DNA of 64,000 nucleotides from Aphodoplasma sp045626925 (GCA_045626925.1 JAZUQZ010000016.1:43413-107412); one strand, 5' to 3'; counted from the first letter of the stretch, positions 9,046 to 18,424 are shown. A program made the numbers and translations. Notes: generated from the letters alone by a model not told the origin.

Positions 9046-9792
9046 TTATAAAACCTTGTTTAAGAAGTCTATTGTTCTCGGATTTTTTGGATTTGAAAAG
9101 ATTTGCTCCGGTGTACCTTCTTCTAATATAATGCCTTCATCCATGAACAAAACTCTGTCTGCAACCTCGCGTGCAAAGCCCATCTCATGTGTTACAACAA
9201 CCATCGTCATGCCATCTTTGGCAAGCTTTTTCATAACCGCCAAAACCTCGCCTACCATTTCCGGGTCAAGCGCACTCGTCGGCTCATCAAAAAGCATAAT
9301 ATCAGGCGACATCGCAAGTGCTCTTGCAATCGCTACTCTCTGCTTTTGTCCACCCGAAAGCTGTGACGGGAAGCTTTGTGCCTTATCTGAAAGACCAACT
9401 GTTTCAAGAAGCGCAAGAGCATGTTGCTCTGCTTCTTTTTTGGTCGCTTTTTTTAAATCTACGGGAGCAAGCATAAGATTTCTCAATACATTCATATTTG
9501 CAAACAAATTAAAATGCTGAAAAACCATGCCGATATTTTCGCGCACCTTATTTATATCAATCTTTTTGTCGTTTATTCGGTATCCATCTACAATAATTTC
9601 GCCCGATGTAATGTCCTCAAGCTTGTTAATGCATCTTAAAAATGTAGACTTGCCCGAACCGGAAGGCCCTATTACACAAACAACCTCGCCCTCATAAACC
9701 TCGGTCGAGATACCACGCAGTACCTCATGGTGACCAAAGTTTTTCACAAGATTTTCTATATGAATTTTTACGATTTTTTTATTTGCGGTCAC
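9046..9792 (-). CDS. glnQ: Polar amino-acid ABC transporter, ATP-binding protein (GlnQ type)
   Basis: This 248-residue ATPase energises the importer encoded by the two upstream genes. It shows Walker A GPSGSGKST, the Q-loop region VFQHFNLF, the signature LSGGQKQRVAIARAL, Walker B IMLFDEPTSALDP and the switch His in VVVTHEMGFA. The C-terminal EEGTPEQIFSNP is typical of the GlnQ/HisP/ArtP group. Its start overlaps the permease gene by 14 bases, a sign of translational coupling. The gene order binding protein, permease, ATPase is standard. Substrate is a polar amino acid or related compound, not resolved from sequence. Confidence 0.93.
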   Translation of the reverse strand: MTANKKIVKIHIENLVKNFGHHEVLRGISTEVYEGEVVCVIGPSGSGKSTFLRCINKLEDITSGEIIVDGYRINDKKIDINKVRENIGMVFQHFNLFANMNVLRNLMLAPVDLKKATKKEAEQHALALLETVGLSDKAQSFPSQLSGGQKQRVAIARALAMSPDIMLFDEPTSALDPEMVGEVLAVMKKLAKDGMTMVVVTHEMGFAREVADRVLFMDEGIILEEGTPEQIFSNPKNPRTIDFLNKVL

Positions 9793-10447
9793 GGCTCAAT
9801 CTCCTCTCCAATGCATTTGCCACCTGTTGCAATATCAAAATTACAACAAGATACATTACGGCAACTATTGCCCAGATTTCAAAAGATTTAAATGTTATTG
9901 ATATAACATTTTGTGCCTTATTAACAAGCTCCGGAAAACCGATAACCGATAGGATAGATGTATCCTTTAATGTTATAATAAATTGATTTACAATACTTGG
10001 TATCATATTCTTTATAGCCTGTGGCAACACAACGCGATACATTGAGCGCCAATACGAAAGCCCGACACTGCGTGCTGCTTCCATCTGACCGGGGTCAATG
10101 GCCTGGATACCTGCACGAATAATCTCCGACATATACGCACCACAATTTAACGCAAGACATATTGCACCAGCTTGGAGCGAAGAAAAAACCATCGGAAAAC
10201 CCATATTTTTAGCGCCATAAGGAATGCCGTAAAATACAAAAAACGCCAGAACAATCATCGGTACTCCGCGTATAATATTTACATAAACTGCCGAAATAGC
10301 TCTCGAAACTTTGTTATTAACGACGCTTGATAGACCAAAAATTATGCCGAGTATGCATCCAAAGAAAAGTCCAAGAAGCGCAAGCAGCAAAGTCTGCCCC
10401 ATCGCAGTCAAAAATAATGAACCATATTCACTTATGATTTTAACCAT
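9779..10447 (-). CDS. Polar amino-acid ABC transporter permease (HisM/GlnP type)
   Basis: This 222-residue inner-membrane protein has about five hydrophobic segments and the cytoplasmic EAA loop MEAARSVGLSYWRSMYRVVLP that docks to the ATPase. The VYVNIIRGVPMIVLAFFVFYG block is typical of the HisMQ family. It lies between the binding protein gene (71 bases upstream, across a stem-loop) and the ATPase gene (14-base overlap). With a single permease gene, the transporter is probably a homodimer in the membrane. Confidence 0.92.
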   Translation of the reverse strand: MVKIISEYGSLFLTAMGQTLLLALLGLFFGCILGIIFGLSSVVNNKVSRAISAVYVNIIRGVPMIVLAFFVFYGIPYGAKNMGFPMVFSSLQAGAICLALNCGAYMSEIIRAGIQAIDPGQMEAARSVGLSYWRSMYRVVLPQAIKNMIPSIVNQFIITLKDTSILSVIGFPELVNKAQNVISITFKSFEIWAIVAVMYLVVILILQQVANALERRLSRDRK

Positions 10448-10473
10448 TGGAGCAACCTCCCTTATTTAAAGTA

Positions 10474-10502
10474 AAAGGGCATCGGATAACCGGATGCCCT
10501 TT
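10474..10502 (-). terminator. Intercistronic stem-loop, probable partial terminator or mRNA stabiliser
   Basis: An AAAGGGCATC arm pairs with GATGCCCTTT across a nine-base loop that can add a further CGG/CCG pair. It sits between the binding-protein gene and the permease gene. There is only a weak T run on the minus strand, so partial termination or 3-prime-end protection is likely, giving more binding protein than permease. Confidence 0.6.
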
Positions 10503-10517
10503 GAGTTAAACTAATTT

Positions 10518-11279
10518 TTAACCAAGATACTTCTTAATTATCTCATCATATTTACCGTTTTCGCGAATATTCTTAAGCCCTGCATTAAATAGGTCAACAA
10601 GCTCCTTTTTGCTTGCATCAAAGATTGCAAAACCATACTGTGCAGGCTCATTCTCTGTGCCTTCTATAAACTTCATAGCAAGCTCGCCTGTTTTTATGTT
10701 ATACTTAAGAATTGGTGTATCATCAATACAAGCATCAACCTGACCACCCATAACTGCTTGATACATATCAGGCGATGTCGAGAATGTTACAACTTCAAAG
10801 CCGTACTTATCCTTTATGCTTTCAGCATATTGATTACTCATTGTGCCGTTTTTAACGGCAACCTTTTTGCCACTCAAATCAGCAAAGCCGGATATTGATG
10901 AATCCTTTGCAACTGCCATACCTTGTGTTGCATCATAATATCCGTCGGAGAAAATCCAACCGCTTTCTTTTCTCTTATCAGTAATCGACGCACCTGCTAT
11001 CATACCATCAGCTTGGCCTGCCTGACAAGCAGCAATCGCTGCATCCCAACCAATGTATTGCAAATCATATGTAAAGCCCTGGTCCTCTGCAACTGCAGCA
11101 AGGATATCCATATCAATACCTACGATTTTACCACTTGCATCCTGGAACTCAAAAGGACTAAAACCCTTATCGGTTGCTATAGCAAATTTCTTCACGCCAT
11201 CATCGTTTGTGTTTGCACCACAAGCAGCAAAAGACAAGCAAATTGCTACTGCAAGTAAAACTACTAGTAACTTTTTCAT
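10518..11279 (-). CDS. Polar amino-acid ABC transporter substrate-binding lipoprotein
   Basis: This 253-residue protein belongs to the family 3 extracellular solute-binding proteins. It has a lipoprotein signal peptide with the lipobox SFAAC, so Cys20 should be lipidated and the protein tethered to the outer membrane face. The mature domain shows the family features FSPFEFQDASGKIVGIDMDI near the start and FAIFDASKKELVDLFNAGL near the end. It is the first gene of the importer operon, behind a strong promoter at 11314-11342. Confidence 0.93.
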   Translation of the reverse strand: MKKLLVVLLAVAICLSFAACGANTNDDGVKKFAIATDKGFSPFEFQDASGKIVGIDMDILAAVAEDQGFTYDLQYIGWDAAIAACQAGQADGMIAGASITDKRKESGWIFSDGYYDATQGMAVAKDSSISGFADLSGKKVAVKNGTMSNQYAESIKDKYGFEVVTFSTSPDMYQAVMGGQVDACIDDTPILKYNIKTGELAMKFIEGTENEPAQYGFAIFDASKKELVDLFNAGLKNIRENGKYDEIIKKYLG

Positions 11280-11313
11280 GATTATATACCTCCATAATAA
11301 AAATAATATAATT

Positions 11314-11342
11314 ATTCTACCCTAAAATACAAAAAATGTCAA
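11314..11342 (-). promoter_or_regulatory. Predicted sigma-A promoter of the amino-acid ABC operon
   Basis: On the minus strand a perfect TTGACA (11337-11342) is followed after 17 bases by TAGAAT (11314-11319). It is divergent from the rnpB promoter, about 45 bases away. Confidence 0.75.
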
Positions 11343-11385
11343 GCATTTATTGTATTTATATTAAAGCTTATTATAATGCTCGCAC

Positions 11386-11414
11386 TTGACTTTGCAAATA
11401 CAGAGTGCTATAAT
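11386..11414 (+). promoter_or_regulatory. Predicted sigma-A promoter of rnpB
   Basis: TTGACT (11386-11391) and a perfect TATAAT (11409-11414) are 17 bases apart. The RNase P RNA begins about six bases after the -10. Confidence 0.85.
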
Positions 11415-11419
11415 TTTTA

Positions 11420-11768
11420 GCGAGCAAGCCGGATGGTTGCGGGCAGATTGTCGCAAGGCACTGTCTGAGGAAAGTCCGGGCTTCATAGGGCAAGGGTGCC
11501 GGATAACATCCGGCGAAGGCGACTTCAGGGATAGTGCAACAGAAATAAACCGCCTATTTTGTAATAGGTAAGGATGGAAAGGCGAGGTAAGAGCTCACCG
11601 GCGCTTTGGCGACAAAGCGGCCATGTAAACCCCACTCGAAGCAACACCACAAAGAAGGAATCAAGTCGGCCCGACGCTTCTTCACCGTAGGTGGCTAAAG
11701 GCATATGGTAACATATGGCGTAGATAGATAACCATTCAAGACAGAACCCGGCTTATAGGCTTGCTCAT
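11420..11768 (+). ncRNA. rnpB: RNase P RNA (class A-like)
   Basis: This is the catalytic RNA of RNase P, which matures the 5-prime ends of tRNAs. The universal 5-prime core GAGGAAAGTCCGGGC is at 11467-11481 and the 3-prime core ACAGAACCCGGCTTATA is at 11741-11757; together they make the P4 helix. The ends GAGCAAGCC and GGCTTGCTC pair as helix P1. The GGATGGTTGCGGG and TCGCAAGGCAC strands near the start form the P2/P3 region. It has its own promoter and is followed by a shared terminator. The exact 3-prime end is uncertain by a few bases. Confidence 0.96.
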
Positions 11769-11782
11769 TTTATAAAAAATAT

Positions 11783-11810
11783 CCCCCACGCAAATTGCGC
11801 AGGGGGTTTT
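11783..11810. terminator. Terminator between rnpB and argH
   Basis: CCCCC and GGGGG arms enclose an inner CGC/GCG stem, with an A-rich stretch on the left and TTTTATT on the right. It serves rnpB, and in the opposite direction argH. Confidence 0.75.
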
Positions 11811-11811
11811 A

Positions 11812-13188
11812 TTATATTTGCTCTAAATATTTTTTACCCTCATCAATCGCCAACAAGACCGTTTCTTTTGCAGGGCCACCTATGATTTTTCTGCCATTTA
11901 CGCATGTGTCCATGCTTATTGCAGCATATACATCTTCTTCAAATATAGACGAGCATTTTTTAAATTCTTCAAGACTAAATTCATCAAGCGCTTTATCGTG
12001 TTCAAGTGCATATGCAACCATTTTTCCAACAACGGCGTGTGCCTCACGGAATGGCAGACCTTTTTTTACAAGATAATCCGCCACATCTGTTGCGTTTGTA
12101 AATCCACCCTTTGCACCCTTTAACATATTGTCTTTTTTAACCTTCATCGTCAAGAGCATATCGCAAAATACAGGCAGACACATCTTGACTGTATCAAGCG
12201 CATCAAAAATCGCCTCCTTATCCTCCTGCATATCCTTATTGTACGCAAGCGGAATCCCTTTCATAGTAGTAAGAAGACTCATCAAGTCGCCATAGACGCG
12301 GCCCGTTTTTCCACGAATAAGTTCTGCTACATCAGGGTTTTTCTTTTGTGGCATAATAGATGAGCCGGTAGAATATGCATCGTCCATTTCAACAAACGAA
12401 AACTCATGGCTGCTCCACAAAATAAGCTCCTCACAAAATCTGCTAAGATGCATCATCATAATCGAAAGAGCGCTCATAATTTCAAGTGCAAAATCGCGGT
12501 CACTTACACCATCTAAGGAGTTTGATGTAACGCCATCAAACCCGAGTGCAGACGCAACATATTCTCTGTCAAGCGGGTATGTCGTTGCAGCAAGTGCGCC
12601 CGAACCGAGCGGACAAATATTCATCCTTTTATATGCATCATCAAAGCGGCCGATATCACGCTTTAGCATCTCAAAATATGCCATAACATGATGTGCAAAT
12701 GTGATCGGTTGTGCCTTTTGAAGATGCGTATATCCCGGCATAATCGTATCCGTATTTTCAGATGCAAGCTTTAAAATCGCCGCCATAAGCGAAATTACCA
12801 TAGCACGCACAACAACAAGCTCGTCTTTGATATACATTCTTATGTCGAGTGCAACCTGGTCATTTCGACTTCTTCCTGTATGAAGACGCTTGCCGGCTTC
12901 ACCAATCCTGTCAGTAAGAATTTTTTCGATATTCATATGAATATCCTCGGCATCAATTAAAAATTCTACCTTGCCGGCATCAATATCATCTAAAATTTCA
13001 CCAAGTGTTTTTACAATAAGCTCTGCATCAGCTTTTGGAATAATACCTTGTTTTCCAAGCATCGACGCATGTGCGATACTGCCGCGTATATCTTGTTTAT
13101 ACATGCGCTTATCAAATCGTATCGACGAATTAAAATCATCGACAGAAGCGTCCGTCGACTTTGAAAATCGTCCACCCCATAATTTCAT
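11812..13188 (-). CDS. argH: Argininosuccinate lyase
   Basis: ArgH splits argininosuccinate into arginine and fumarate, the last step of arginine synthesis. The 458-residue protein is normal length. It begins with the family's MKLWGGRFSK, includes the HTGRSRNDQVALD segment with the substrate-binding Arg/Asn, and carries the fumarase/lyase signature GSSIMPQKKNPD with its catalytic Ser. I chose the ATG at 13188 because a GAGGT precedes it at seven bases; a longer in-frame reading to 13221 lacks support. argG lies 75 bases upstream on the same strand, so the two form an operon. Confidence 0.96.
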   Translation of the reverse strand: MKLWGGRFSKSTDASVDDFNSSIRFDKRMYKQDIRGSIAHASMLGKQGIIPKADAELIVKTLGEILDDIDAGKVEFLIDAEDIHMNIEKILTDRIGEAGKRLHTGRSRNDQVALDIRMYIKDELVVVRAMVISLMAAILKLASENTDTIMPGYTHLQKAQPITFAHHVMAYFEMLKRDIGRFDDAYKRMNICPLGSGALAATTYPLDREYVASALGFDGVTSNSLDGVSDRDFALEIMSALSIMMMHLSRFCEELILWSSHEFSFVEMDDAYSTGSSIMPQKKNPDVAELIRGKTGRVYGDLMSLLTTMKGIPLAYNKDMQEDKEAIFDALDTVKMCLPVFCDMLLTMKVKKDNMLKGAKGGFTNATDVADYLVKKGLPFREAHAVVGKMVAYALEHDKALDEFSLEEFKKCSSIFEEDVYAAISMDTCVNGRKIIGGPAKETVLLAIDEGKKYLEQI

Positions 13189-13262
13189 AGCTTTTACCTC
13201 ACATTCATTTGTGATTTGCAAAAACGGGCGGGCATTTGCCCGCCCATAAATACTTTTATGTC

Positions 13263-14477
13263 TTACTTTAAGCCGTTTCTTCTCTTCATATTTGCACGAA
13301 CCTTTAGCGGAAGACCAAACAGGTTGATAAACCCTGCCGAATCCTTTTGGTCGTATACTTCATCAGCATCAAATGTCGCAATATCTTCATCGTAAAGTGA
13401 GTATGGTGATGTTGTACCTGCAGGTGTGCAATTGCCCTTATAAAGCTTCATTCTTACACTACCTGTAACAGTCTGCTGTGTACTGTCAACAAAGGCCGAA
13501 ATCGCCTCACGGAGAGGTGTATACCAAAGACCATCATATACCAAATCTGCAAATTGGTTTGCAACATTGGCCTTATAATGAAGTGTCTGCTTATCAAGAC
13601 ACAAATACTCAAGCTCACGATGCGCCGCATACAAAAGTGTGCCGCCCGGTGTCTCATATACACCACGGCTCTTCATACCAACAAGTCTGTTCTCAACTAT
13701 ATCATCTATACCTACACCGTTTGCTCCAGCAAGCTCGTTTGCTTTTTTAACAAGCTCAACAGGCGAATATTTTACACCATCAATTGCAACAGGAACACCC
13801 TTTTCAAAATCAATCGTAACATAAGTCGGTGTATCAGGAGCCTTTTCAGGCGAAACCATAAGCTTCAAAATCTTGTCAAGGTTTGGCTCGTTTGCCGGGT
13901 TTTCAAGATCCATACCCTCATGGCTGAGATGCCATATGTTTCTATCCATTGAATAGTTGTCCTCTTTTGTAACAGGAACATCTATACCACGCTCAAGTGC
14001 ATAATCTATTTCTTCTTCACGCGATTTGATATCCCATATGCGCCACGGAGCAATAATTTTAAGATGCGGTGCAAGGGCCTTTATTGTAAGCTCAAAGCGC
14101 ACCTGGTCATTACCTTTTCCTGTACAACCATGACATATTGCCGTTGCACCCTCTTTTTCAGCTATCTCAACAAGTCTTTTTGCAATACACGGCCTTGCGT
14201 GCGATGTGCCGAGAAGATACTTGCCCTCATATACTGCGCCTGCCTTTAATGTAGGCCAGATAAAATCAGAAACATACTCCTCCTGCAAATTTTCTATGTA
14301 GAGTTTTGACGCACCTGTCTTAAGTGCCTTTTCTTCAAGTCCTTCTGTTTCTTTGCCTTGTCCTACATCGCCACATACAGCGATTACTTCATAGTCATAA
14401 TTCTCCTTTAGCCACGGAATAATAATCGATGTATCAAGTCCGCCGGAATACGCTAAAACAACTTTTTCTTTTGCCAT
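13263..14477 (-). CDS. argG: Argininosuccinate synthase
   Basis: ArgG joins citrulline and aspartate with ATP to give argininosuccinate. The 404-residue protein has the N-terminal PP-loop AYSGGLDTS and the conserved GCTGKGNDQVRFE and EDNYSMDRNIWHLS segments. It is the first gene of argG-argH. The promoter region upstream, shared with divergent ruvC, has a strong sigma-A promoter followed by a palindrome that could be an arginine repressor site. The rest of the arginine pathway is not in the window. Confidence 0.97.
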   Translation of the reverse strand: MAKEKVVLAYSGGLDTSIIIPWLKENYDYEVIAVCGDVGQGKETEGLEEKALKTGASKLYIENLQEEYVSDFIWPTLKAGAVYEGKYLLGTSHARPCIAKRLVEIAEKEGATAICHGCTGKGNDQVRFELTIKALAPHLKIIAPWRIWDIKSREEEIDYALERGIDVPVTKEDNYSMDRNIWHLSHEGMDLENPANEPNLDKILKLMVSPEKAPDTPTYVTIDFEKGVPVAIDGVKYSPVELVKKANELAGANGVGIDDIVENRLVGMKSRGVYETPGGTLLYAAHRELEYLCLDKQTLHYKANVANQFADLVYDGLWYTPLREAISAFVDSTQQTVTGSVRMKLYKGNCTPAGTTSPYSLYDEDIATFDADEVYDQKDSAGFINLFGLPLKVRANMKRRNGLK

Positions 14478-14536
14478 TTGCTTTTCCTCCTAAATATGTT
14501 ATAATAAAATTATTGATAGAAAATTTATAGATTTTT

Positions 14537-14592
14537 TTGTATATCTATACAAATCTAAATGCTATTATACTACAAAAAATAAGCTATTACAA
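14537..14592 (-). promoter_or_regulatory. argG promoter with palindromic operator candidate
   Basis: On the minus strand TTGTAA (14587-14592) and TATAAT (14564-14569) are exactly 17 bases apart. Just downstream of the predicted start is the perfect 16-base palindrome TTGTATA-TC-TATACAA (14537-14552), which extends outward into TAGAT/ATCTA arms. Its TGTAT-ATCT-ATACA core has the 5-4-5 layout of ArgR/AhrC boxes. Binding there would block argG transcription. Confidence 0.6.
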
Positions 14593-14611
14593 GAGAAAAG
14601 AGCGAAAATTT

Positions 14612-15103
14612 ATGATAATTTTAGGAATTGACCCCGGAATTGCCATCGTCGGTTGGGGTGTTATTGATTTTACAGGCAACAAAATCAAACCAATTGCATA
14701 TGGCGCAATCACTACACCGGCACACACGCCGCTCACGCGACGCCTTGAAAGTATATATGCTGACCTTTCAGCAATAATTGAAAAATACAAGCCCGAGGCG
14801 ATGGCGGTCGAGGAATTGTTTTTTAATACAAATGTAAAGACGGCAATTACTGTTGCACACGCCCGTGGTGTGATACTTCTCTGTGCTGCCCAGCGTGCCA
14901 TACCTGATTTTGAATATACGCCACTGCAAGTAAAGCAGGCTCTTACCGGCTATGGCAGAGCAGACAAAGCACAGATTCAAAATATGGTAAAGGTTATGCT
15001 TGGACTAAACGCAGTGCCAAAGCCGGACGATGTTGCAGACGCGCTTGCTGTCGCGATTTGTCACGCGCATTCACACAAGCTTGGTGCAAAGGGATACATA
15101 TAA
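14612..15103 (+). CDS. ruvC: Holliday junction resolvase RuvC
   Basis: RuvC is the endonuclease that cuts Holliday junctions moved by RuvAB. The 163-residue protein has the acidic catalytic residues Asp7 (GIDPG), Glu67 or Glu68 (VEELFF), and Asp140/Asp143 (PDDVADALAVA). I begin it at the ATG at 14612, directly before MIILGIDPG; an open reading frame extends upstream into the argG promoter but has no ribosome site. ruvA and ruvB follow on the same strand, although about 150 bases separate ruvC from ruvA. Confidence 0.95.
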   Translation: MIILGIDPGIAIVGWGVIDFTGNKIKPIAYGAITTPAHTPLTRRLESIYADLSAIIEKYKPEAMAVEELFFNTNVKTAITVAHARGVILLCAAQRAIPDFEYTPLQVKQALTGYGRADKAQIQNMVKVMLGLNAVPKPDDVADALAVAICHAHSHKLGAKGYI

Positions 15104-15250
15104 TAACACAAAAGATACATATAACTGTAATGTAATTGAAAATTGACGATTATTATAAAAGGGTGTATAATATTAGTATATAGTGCTGTATTATACGCTC
15201 TTTTGTTATAATTTGGAGAAGTGCGATTTGCAGCGGAAATGAGGGGTTTT

Positions 15251-15847
15251 ATGTTTTATTATATATCGGGCACGCTGATGCTGAAGGGCGACGGTTTTGT
15301 CGTAATCGATGCAAACGGCATCGGATATAAGCTTTTGACATCGGTGTATAGCCTTGAAAAGCTTGGGAATTTATCTGATGAAGTGAAAATGTATACATAT
15401 ATGTATCTTCGAGAGGATATATGCGACCTCTATGGTTTTTGTAGTGAGGAAGAGCTTAATATGTTTACTCTTCTTATCGGCGTTTCGGGCATAGGTCCAA
15501 AAGCCGCATTGTCGATACTTTCGACTATGATGCCCTCAGATATTGCAGTAGCAATTATATCGGGCGACTCAAAAGCAATTACTCGTGCACAAGGTGTCGG
15601 CCCAAAGGTTGCCCAGCGCATTATGCTTGAGCTTAAAGACAAAATCAAAAATGATGATCTTATAGCATCTATTGGCAAAAGTGAAAATAGCACGCCGATA
15701 AGCTTTGGCATAACAAACGAAGCGCTTGAGGCGCTTTGTGTACTCGGTTACAGCTCTCTTGAGGCAAAAAAAGCCCTTTCGGGTATTGATATGAATATGG
15801 ATCTTGAGCTTATAATTAAAGAGGCACTCAAAAAACTTATGAAGTAG
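15251..15847 (+). CDS. ruvA: Holliday junction branch migration protein RuvA
   Basis: RuvA binds four-way DNA junctions and loads the RuvB motors. The 198-residue protein has the N-terminal OB-fold (about 1-62, starting MFYYISGTL), a helix-hairpin-helix region with GVSGIGPKAAL and GVGPKVAQRIMLELKD, and a C-terminal RuvB-binding three-helix domain. The start at 15251 follows GAGGGG at about five bases. The stop is nine bases before ruvB, so the two are one transcript. Confidence 0.95.
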   Translation: MFYYISGTLMLKGDGFVVIDANGIGYKLLTSVYSLEKLGNLSDEVKMYTYMYLREDICDLYGFCSEEELNMFTLLIGVSGIGPKAALSILSTMMPSDIAVAIISGDSKAITRAQGVGPKVAQRIMLELKDKIKNDDLIASIGKSENSTPISFGITNEALEALCVLGYSSLEAKKALSGIDMNMDLELIIKEALKKLMK

Positions 15848-15856
15848 GTGTAGAAA

Positions 15857-16909
15857 ATGAACTTTGACGATAATTTTGATAACAGACTTGTTACAAGCGA
15901 GTTTACAACGCTTGATGACGAAGTTGAGACAAGTCTCAGACCGCGCGTTTTATCAGAATATGTAGGCCAGCAAAAAGCAAAGGAAACACTTAAAATATAT
16001 ATAGAAGCCGCACGCGAGCGCAAGGAAGCGCTTGACCATGTATTATTATACGGGCCTCCCGGGCTTGGTAAAACGACACTTGCGGCGATTATTGCAAACG
16101 AAATGGGCGTAAGTATCCGCATAACGAGTGGCCCCGCTATTGAAAAAGCTGGCGATTTGGCGGCGATTTTGACAAATCTGTCCGAGCACGATATTTTGTT
16201 CATTGATGAAATACATCGCCTTAGTAGAAGTGTCGAAGAGGTTTTGTATCCTGCTATGGAGGATTATGCGCTCGATATAATAATAGGCAAAGGCCCATCG
16301 GCGCGCTCGCTCCGTATTGATTTGCCAAAATTTACACTCATCGGTGCAACGACAAGGGCGGGACTTCTTACTGCTCCGCTCCGCGACCGTTTCGGTGTAA
16401 TAAGCAGGCTCGAAATGTATACTACTGACGAGCTTATGAAAATAGTAACCCGTTCGGCAAAGATATTAAATATTGATATAACAGCTGATGGCGCAGGACA
16501 GATTGCATCACGCTCGCGTGGGACACCGCGTATCGCAAACCGTCTTTTAAAGCGTGTGCGCGACTTTGCCCAAGTAAGAGCCGACGGCATAATTACAAAA
16601 GAAGTCGCAGCCGAAGCACTTGATATGCTTGAGGTGGACGAGCTTGGTCTTGATATGGTGGACAGACGCATGATGATGGCTATTATTAAAAATTTTGGTG
16701 GCGGCCCTGTCGGTCTTGACACGCTTGCGGCGTCTATCGGTGAAGAAGCAAATACGATTGAAGATGTGTATGAGCCATACCTTCTGCAGCTTGGCTTTTT
16801 AAATCGTACTCCTCGAGGAAGAATGCTCACGCCGCTCGCTTATGAGCATTTGAAAATACCATATGGCGATACAAACGCAGGCGCAGAGCAGATTTCTCTT
16901 GATTTATAA
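15857..16909 (+). CDS. ruvB: Holliday junction branch migration ATPase RuvB
   Basis: RuvB is the hexameric AAA+ motor of branch migration. The 350-residue protein shows Walker A GPPGLGKTT, Walker B LFIDEIHRL, sensor 1 in LIGATTRAG, the Arg finger region APLRDRFG, and a C-terminal winged helix ending in RTPRGRMLTPLAYEHL. Length is typical. It is translated directly after ruvA and may be co-transcribed with the wall enzymes that follow. Confidence 0.97.
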   Translation: MNFDDNFDNRLVTSEFTTLDDEVETSLRPRVLSEYVGQQKAKETLKIYIEAARERKEALDHVLLYGPPGLGKTTLAAIIANEMGVSIRITSGPAIEKAGDLAAILTNLSEHDILFIDEIHRLSRSVEEVLYPAMEDYALDIIIGKGPSARSLRIDLPKFTLIGATTRAGLLTAPLRDRFGVISRLEMYTTDELMKIVTRSAKILNIDITADGAGQIASRSRGTPRIANRLLKRVRDFAQVRADGIITKEVAAEALDMLEVDELGLDMVDRRMMMAIIKNFGGGPVGLDTLAASIGEEANTIEDVYEPYLLQLGFLNRTPRGRMLTPLAYEHLKIPYGDTNAGAEQISLDL

Positions 16910-16950
16910 TTTATTATAATTTTACGATAAAACGAATAGGAGATGAGCGT

Positions 16951-18405
16951 GTGAAAAATTTTAAATTTATATTGACAATACTTATTTTGATGTGCAGCGT
17001 TTTTTTTACAACTGCTCACTCAGCGCCGATATTTCAGGCACAAATTGCATATGATGGGCAAACGCACAACTATAAAGGTACATACTTTAATGTTCGTGTA
17101 AATAATCAAAATATAAAATCACCTATACCGCCAATTGTGCTCGAAAACGGTCGTTCAATTGTGGCGGTGCGTGAAATTTTTGAATCTGTGGGCGCCGAGG
17201 TGCTCTGGACACACGGTTCCCCGGACAGAGTGCTTATATGTCACGATTCGGATATTGTATCACTTGCACTAGATGATGACATTGCGCTTGTGAACGGCAA
17301 AAATGTAAAAATGGAAGTCCCTGCAAAACTTGTTGCTTATAATGGAATCGGAAAAACGATGGTGCCTGTGCGCTTTGTGGCACAAATGCTTGGGATGGAG
17401 GTTGATTATGATGAGGTCAGTGGAAATATTTTGATAAATAATCCAAAACCAACACCTACTCCTACTCCAAAACCTACCCCCACTCCGACACCACTTGATA
17501 ATGTAGATGCGATTTCGTTTGCAGAGGGCAAGGACAAGGTTGTAGTGCAAATTGCACTCGACGAAGCTGTTAAAAAATATAATACCTTTGAGCTTGAAAA
17601 CCCTGACAGAGTTGTATTAGACCTTTACGGTTTTGATATCAGCGGCGTAAGCTCGAGCTATGATGTGGATACTTTTGTATCTACAATTCGAACGGGAATG
17701 TTTAATGGTAACGCTCGCATTGTATTTGATGTTGAAGATTTGAAGAGCTATAAAACTACACTATCAAAGGATAAAAAAATGCTTACGGTCACACTTTATA
17801 AAAAAGGTTCTCTTGCAGATAGTTCCTTTAAGGTCGTAATTGACCCCGGTCACGGCGGGAGCGACCCCGGCGCAATAGGCTATAACAAAGACGGTACAGA
17901 GGCGCTTTATGAAAAAGATGTAACGCTGCCTATTTCAAAAATGGTGTATGATATTCTCGAAGAAAACGGCATCGATGTTTATTACACACGAAATACAGAT
18001 GTGTATGTTACACTTGATGAAAGGACAAGCTTTGCAAATGAGATCGATGCGTCACTATTTGTAAGCATACATTGTAATGCCTTTGAATCAGATGATGTAA
18101 ACGGTACTCTTGTAATGCATCATACATCGAACGATACAGACGAGTATGGTCTGTCGGGTAAAGACCTTGCAAATAATATTTTAAAATATTTGCCAAAGGC
18201 GCTTGGGACAAAGGATAATGGACGCACAGACGGCAGCGCCATGTATGTTATAAGAAAAACAAAAATGCCTTCTGTAATTGTTGAAACAGCATTTATTACA
18301 AATGAATCCGACCGCAAAATACTTAGTAACAAAACTTGTCAAAAGAAAGCCGCAGAGGCTATTGCAAAGGGCATAATGGACTCTGTTGAAATGCTCAAAA
18401 AATAA
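16951..18405 (+). CDS. Secreted N-acetylmuramoyl-L-alanine amidase with copper-amine-oxidase-like and AMIN domains
   Basis: This 484-residue enzyme should cut the bond between muramic acid and the stem peptide. Domains in order: signal peptide (1-25), copper amine oxidase N-domain-like unit (about 45-163), a Thr-Pro-rich linker PTPTPTPKPTPTPTP (167-181), an AMIN-like beta domain (about 187-285) and a zinc Amidase_3 domain (about 293-484). The expected zinc ligands His301, Glu321 and His374 and the catalytic Glu445 are present. The start is a GTG with AGGAG upstream. The next gene, a SpoIID/LytB homologue, starts 19 bases downstream, so the two probably act together on the wall. Confidence 0.92.
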   Translation: MKNFKFILTILILMCSVFFTTAHSAPIFQAQIAYDGQTHNYKGTYFNVRVNNQNIKSPIPPIVLENGRSIVAVREIFESVGAEVLWTHGSPDRVLICHDSDIVSLALDDDIALVNGKNVKMEVPAKLVAYNGIGKTMVPVRFVAQMLGMEVDYDEVSGNILINNPKPTPTPTPKPTPTPTPLDNVDAISFAEGKDKVVVQIALDEAVKKYNTFELENPDRVVLDLYGFDISGVSSSYDVDTFVSTIRTGMFNGNARIVFDVEDLKSYKTTLSKDKKMLTVTLYKKGSLADSSFKVVIDPGHGGSDPGAIGYNKDGTEALYEKDVTLPISKMVYDILEENGIDVYYTRNTDVYVTLDERTSFANEIDASLFVSIHCNAFESDDVNGTLVMHHTSNDTDEYGLSGKDLANNILKYLPKALGTKDNGRTDGSAMYVIRKTKMPSVIVETAFITNESDRKILSNKTCQKKAAEAIAKGIMDSVEMLKK

Positions 18406-18424
18406 CTTTAAGGAAATGGTCATT

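Noticed and set aside
11280..11811. A riboswitch upstream of the amino-acid ABC operon
   Set aside because: The leader is only about 30 bases long and the structured RNA next to it is RNase P RNA on the other strand.
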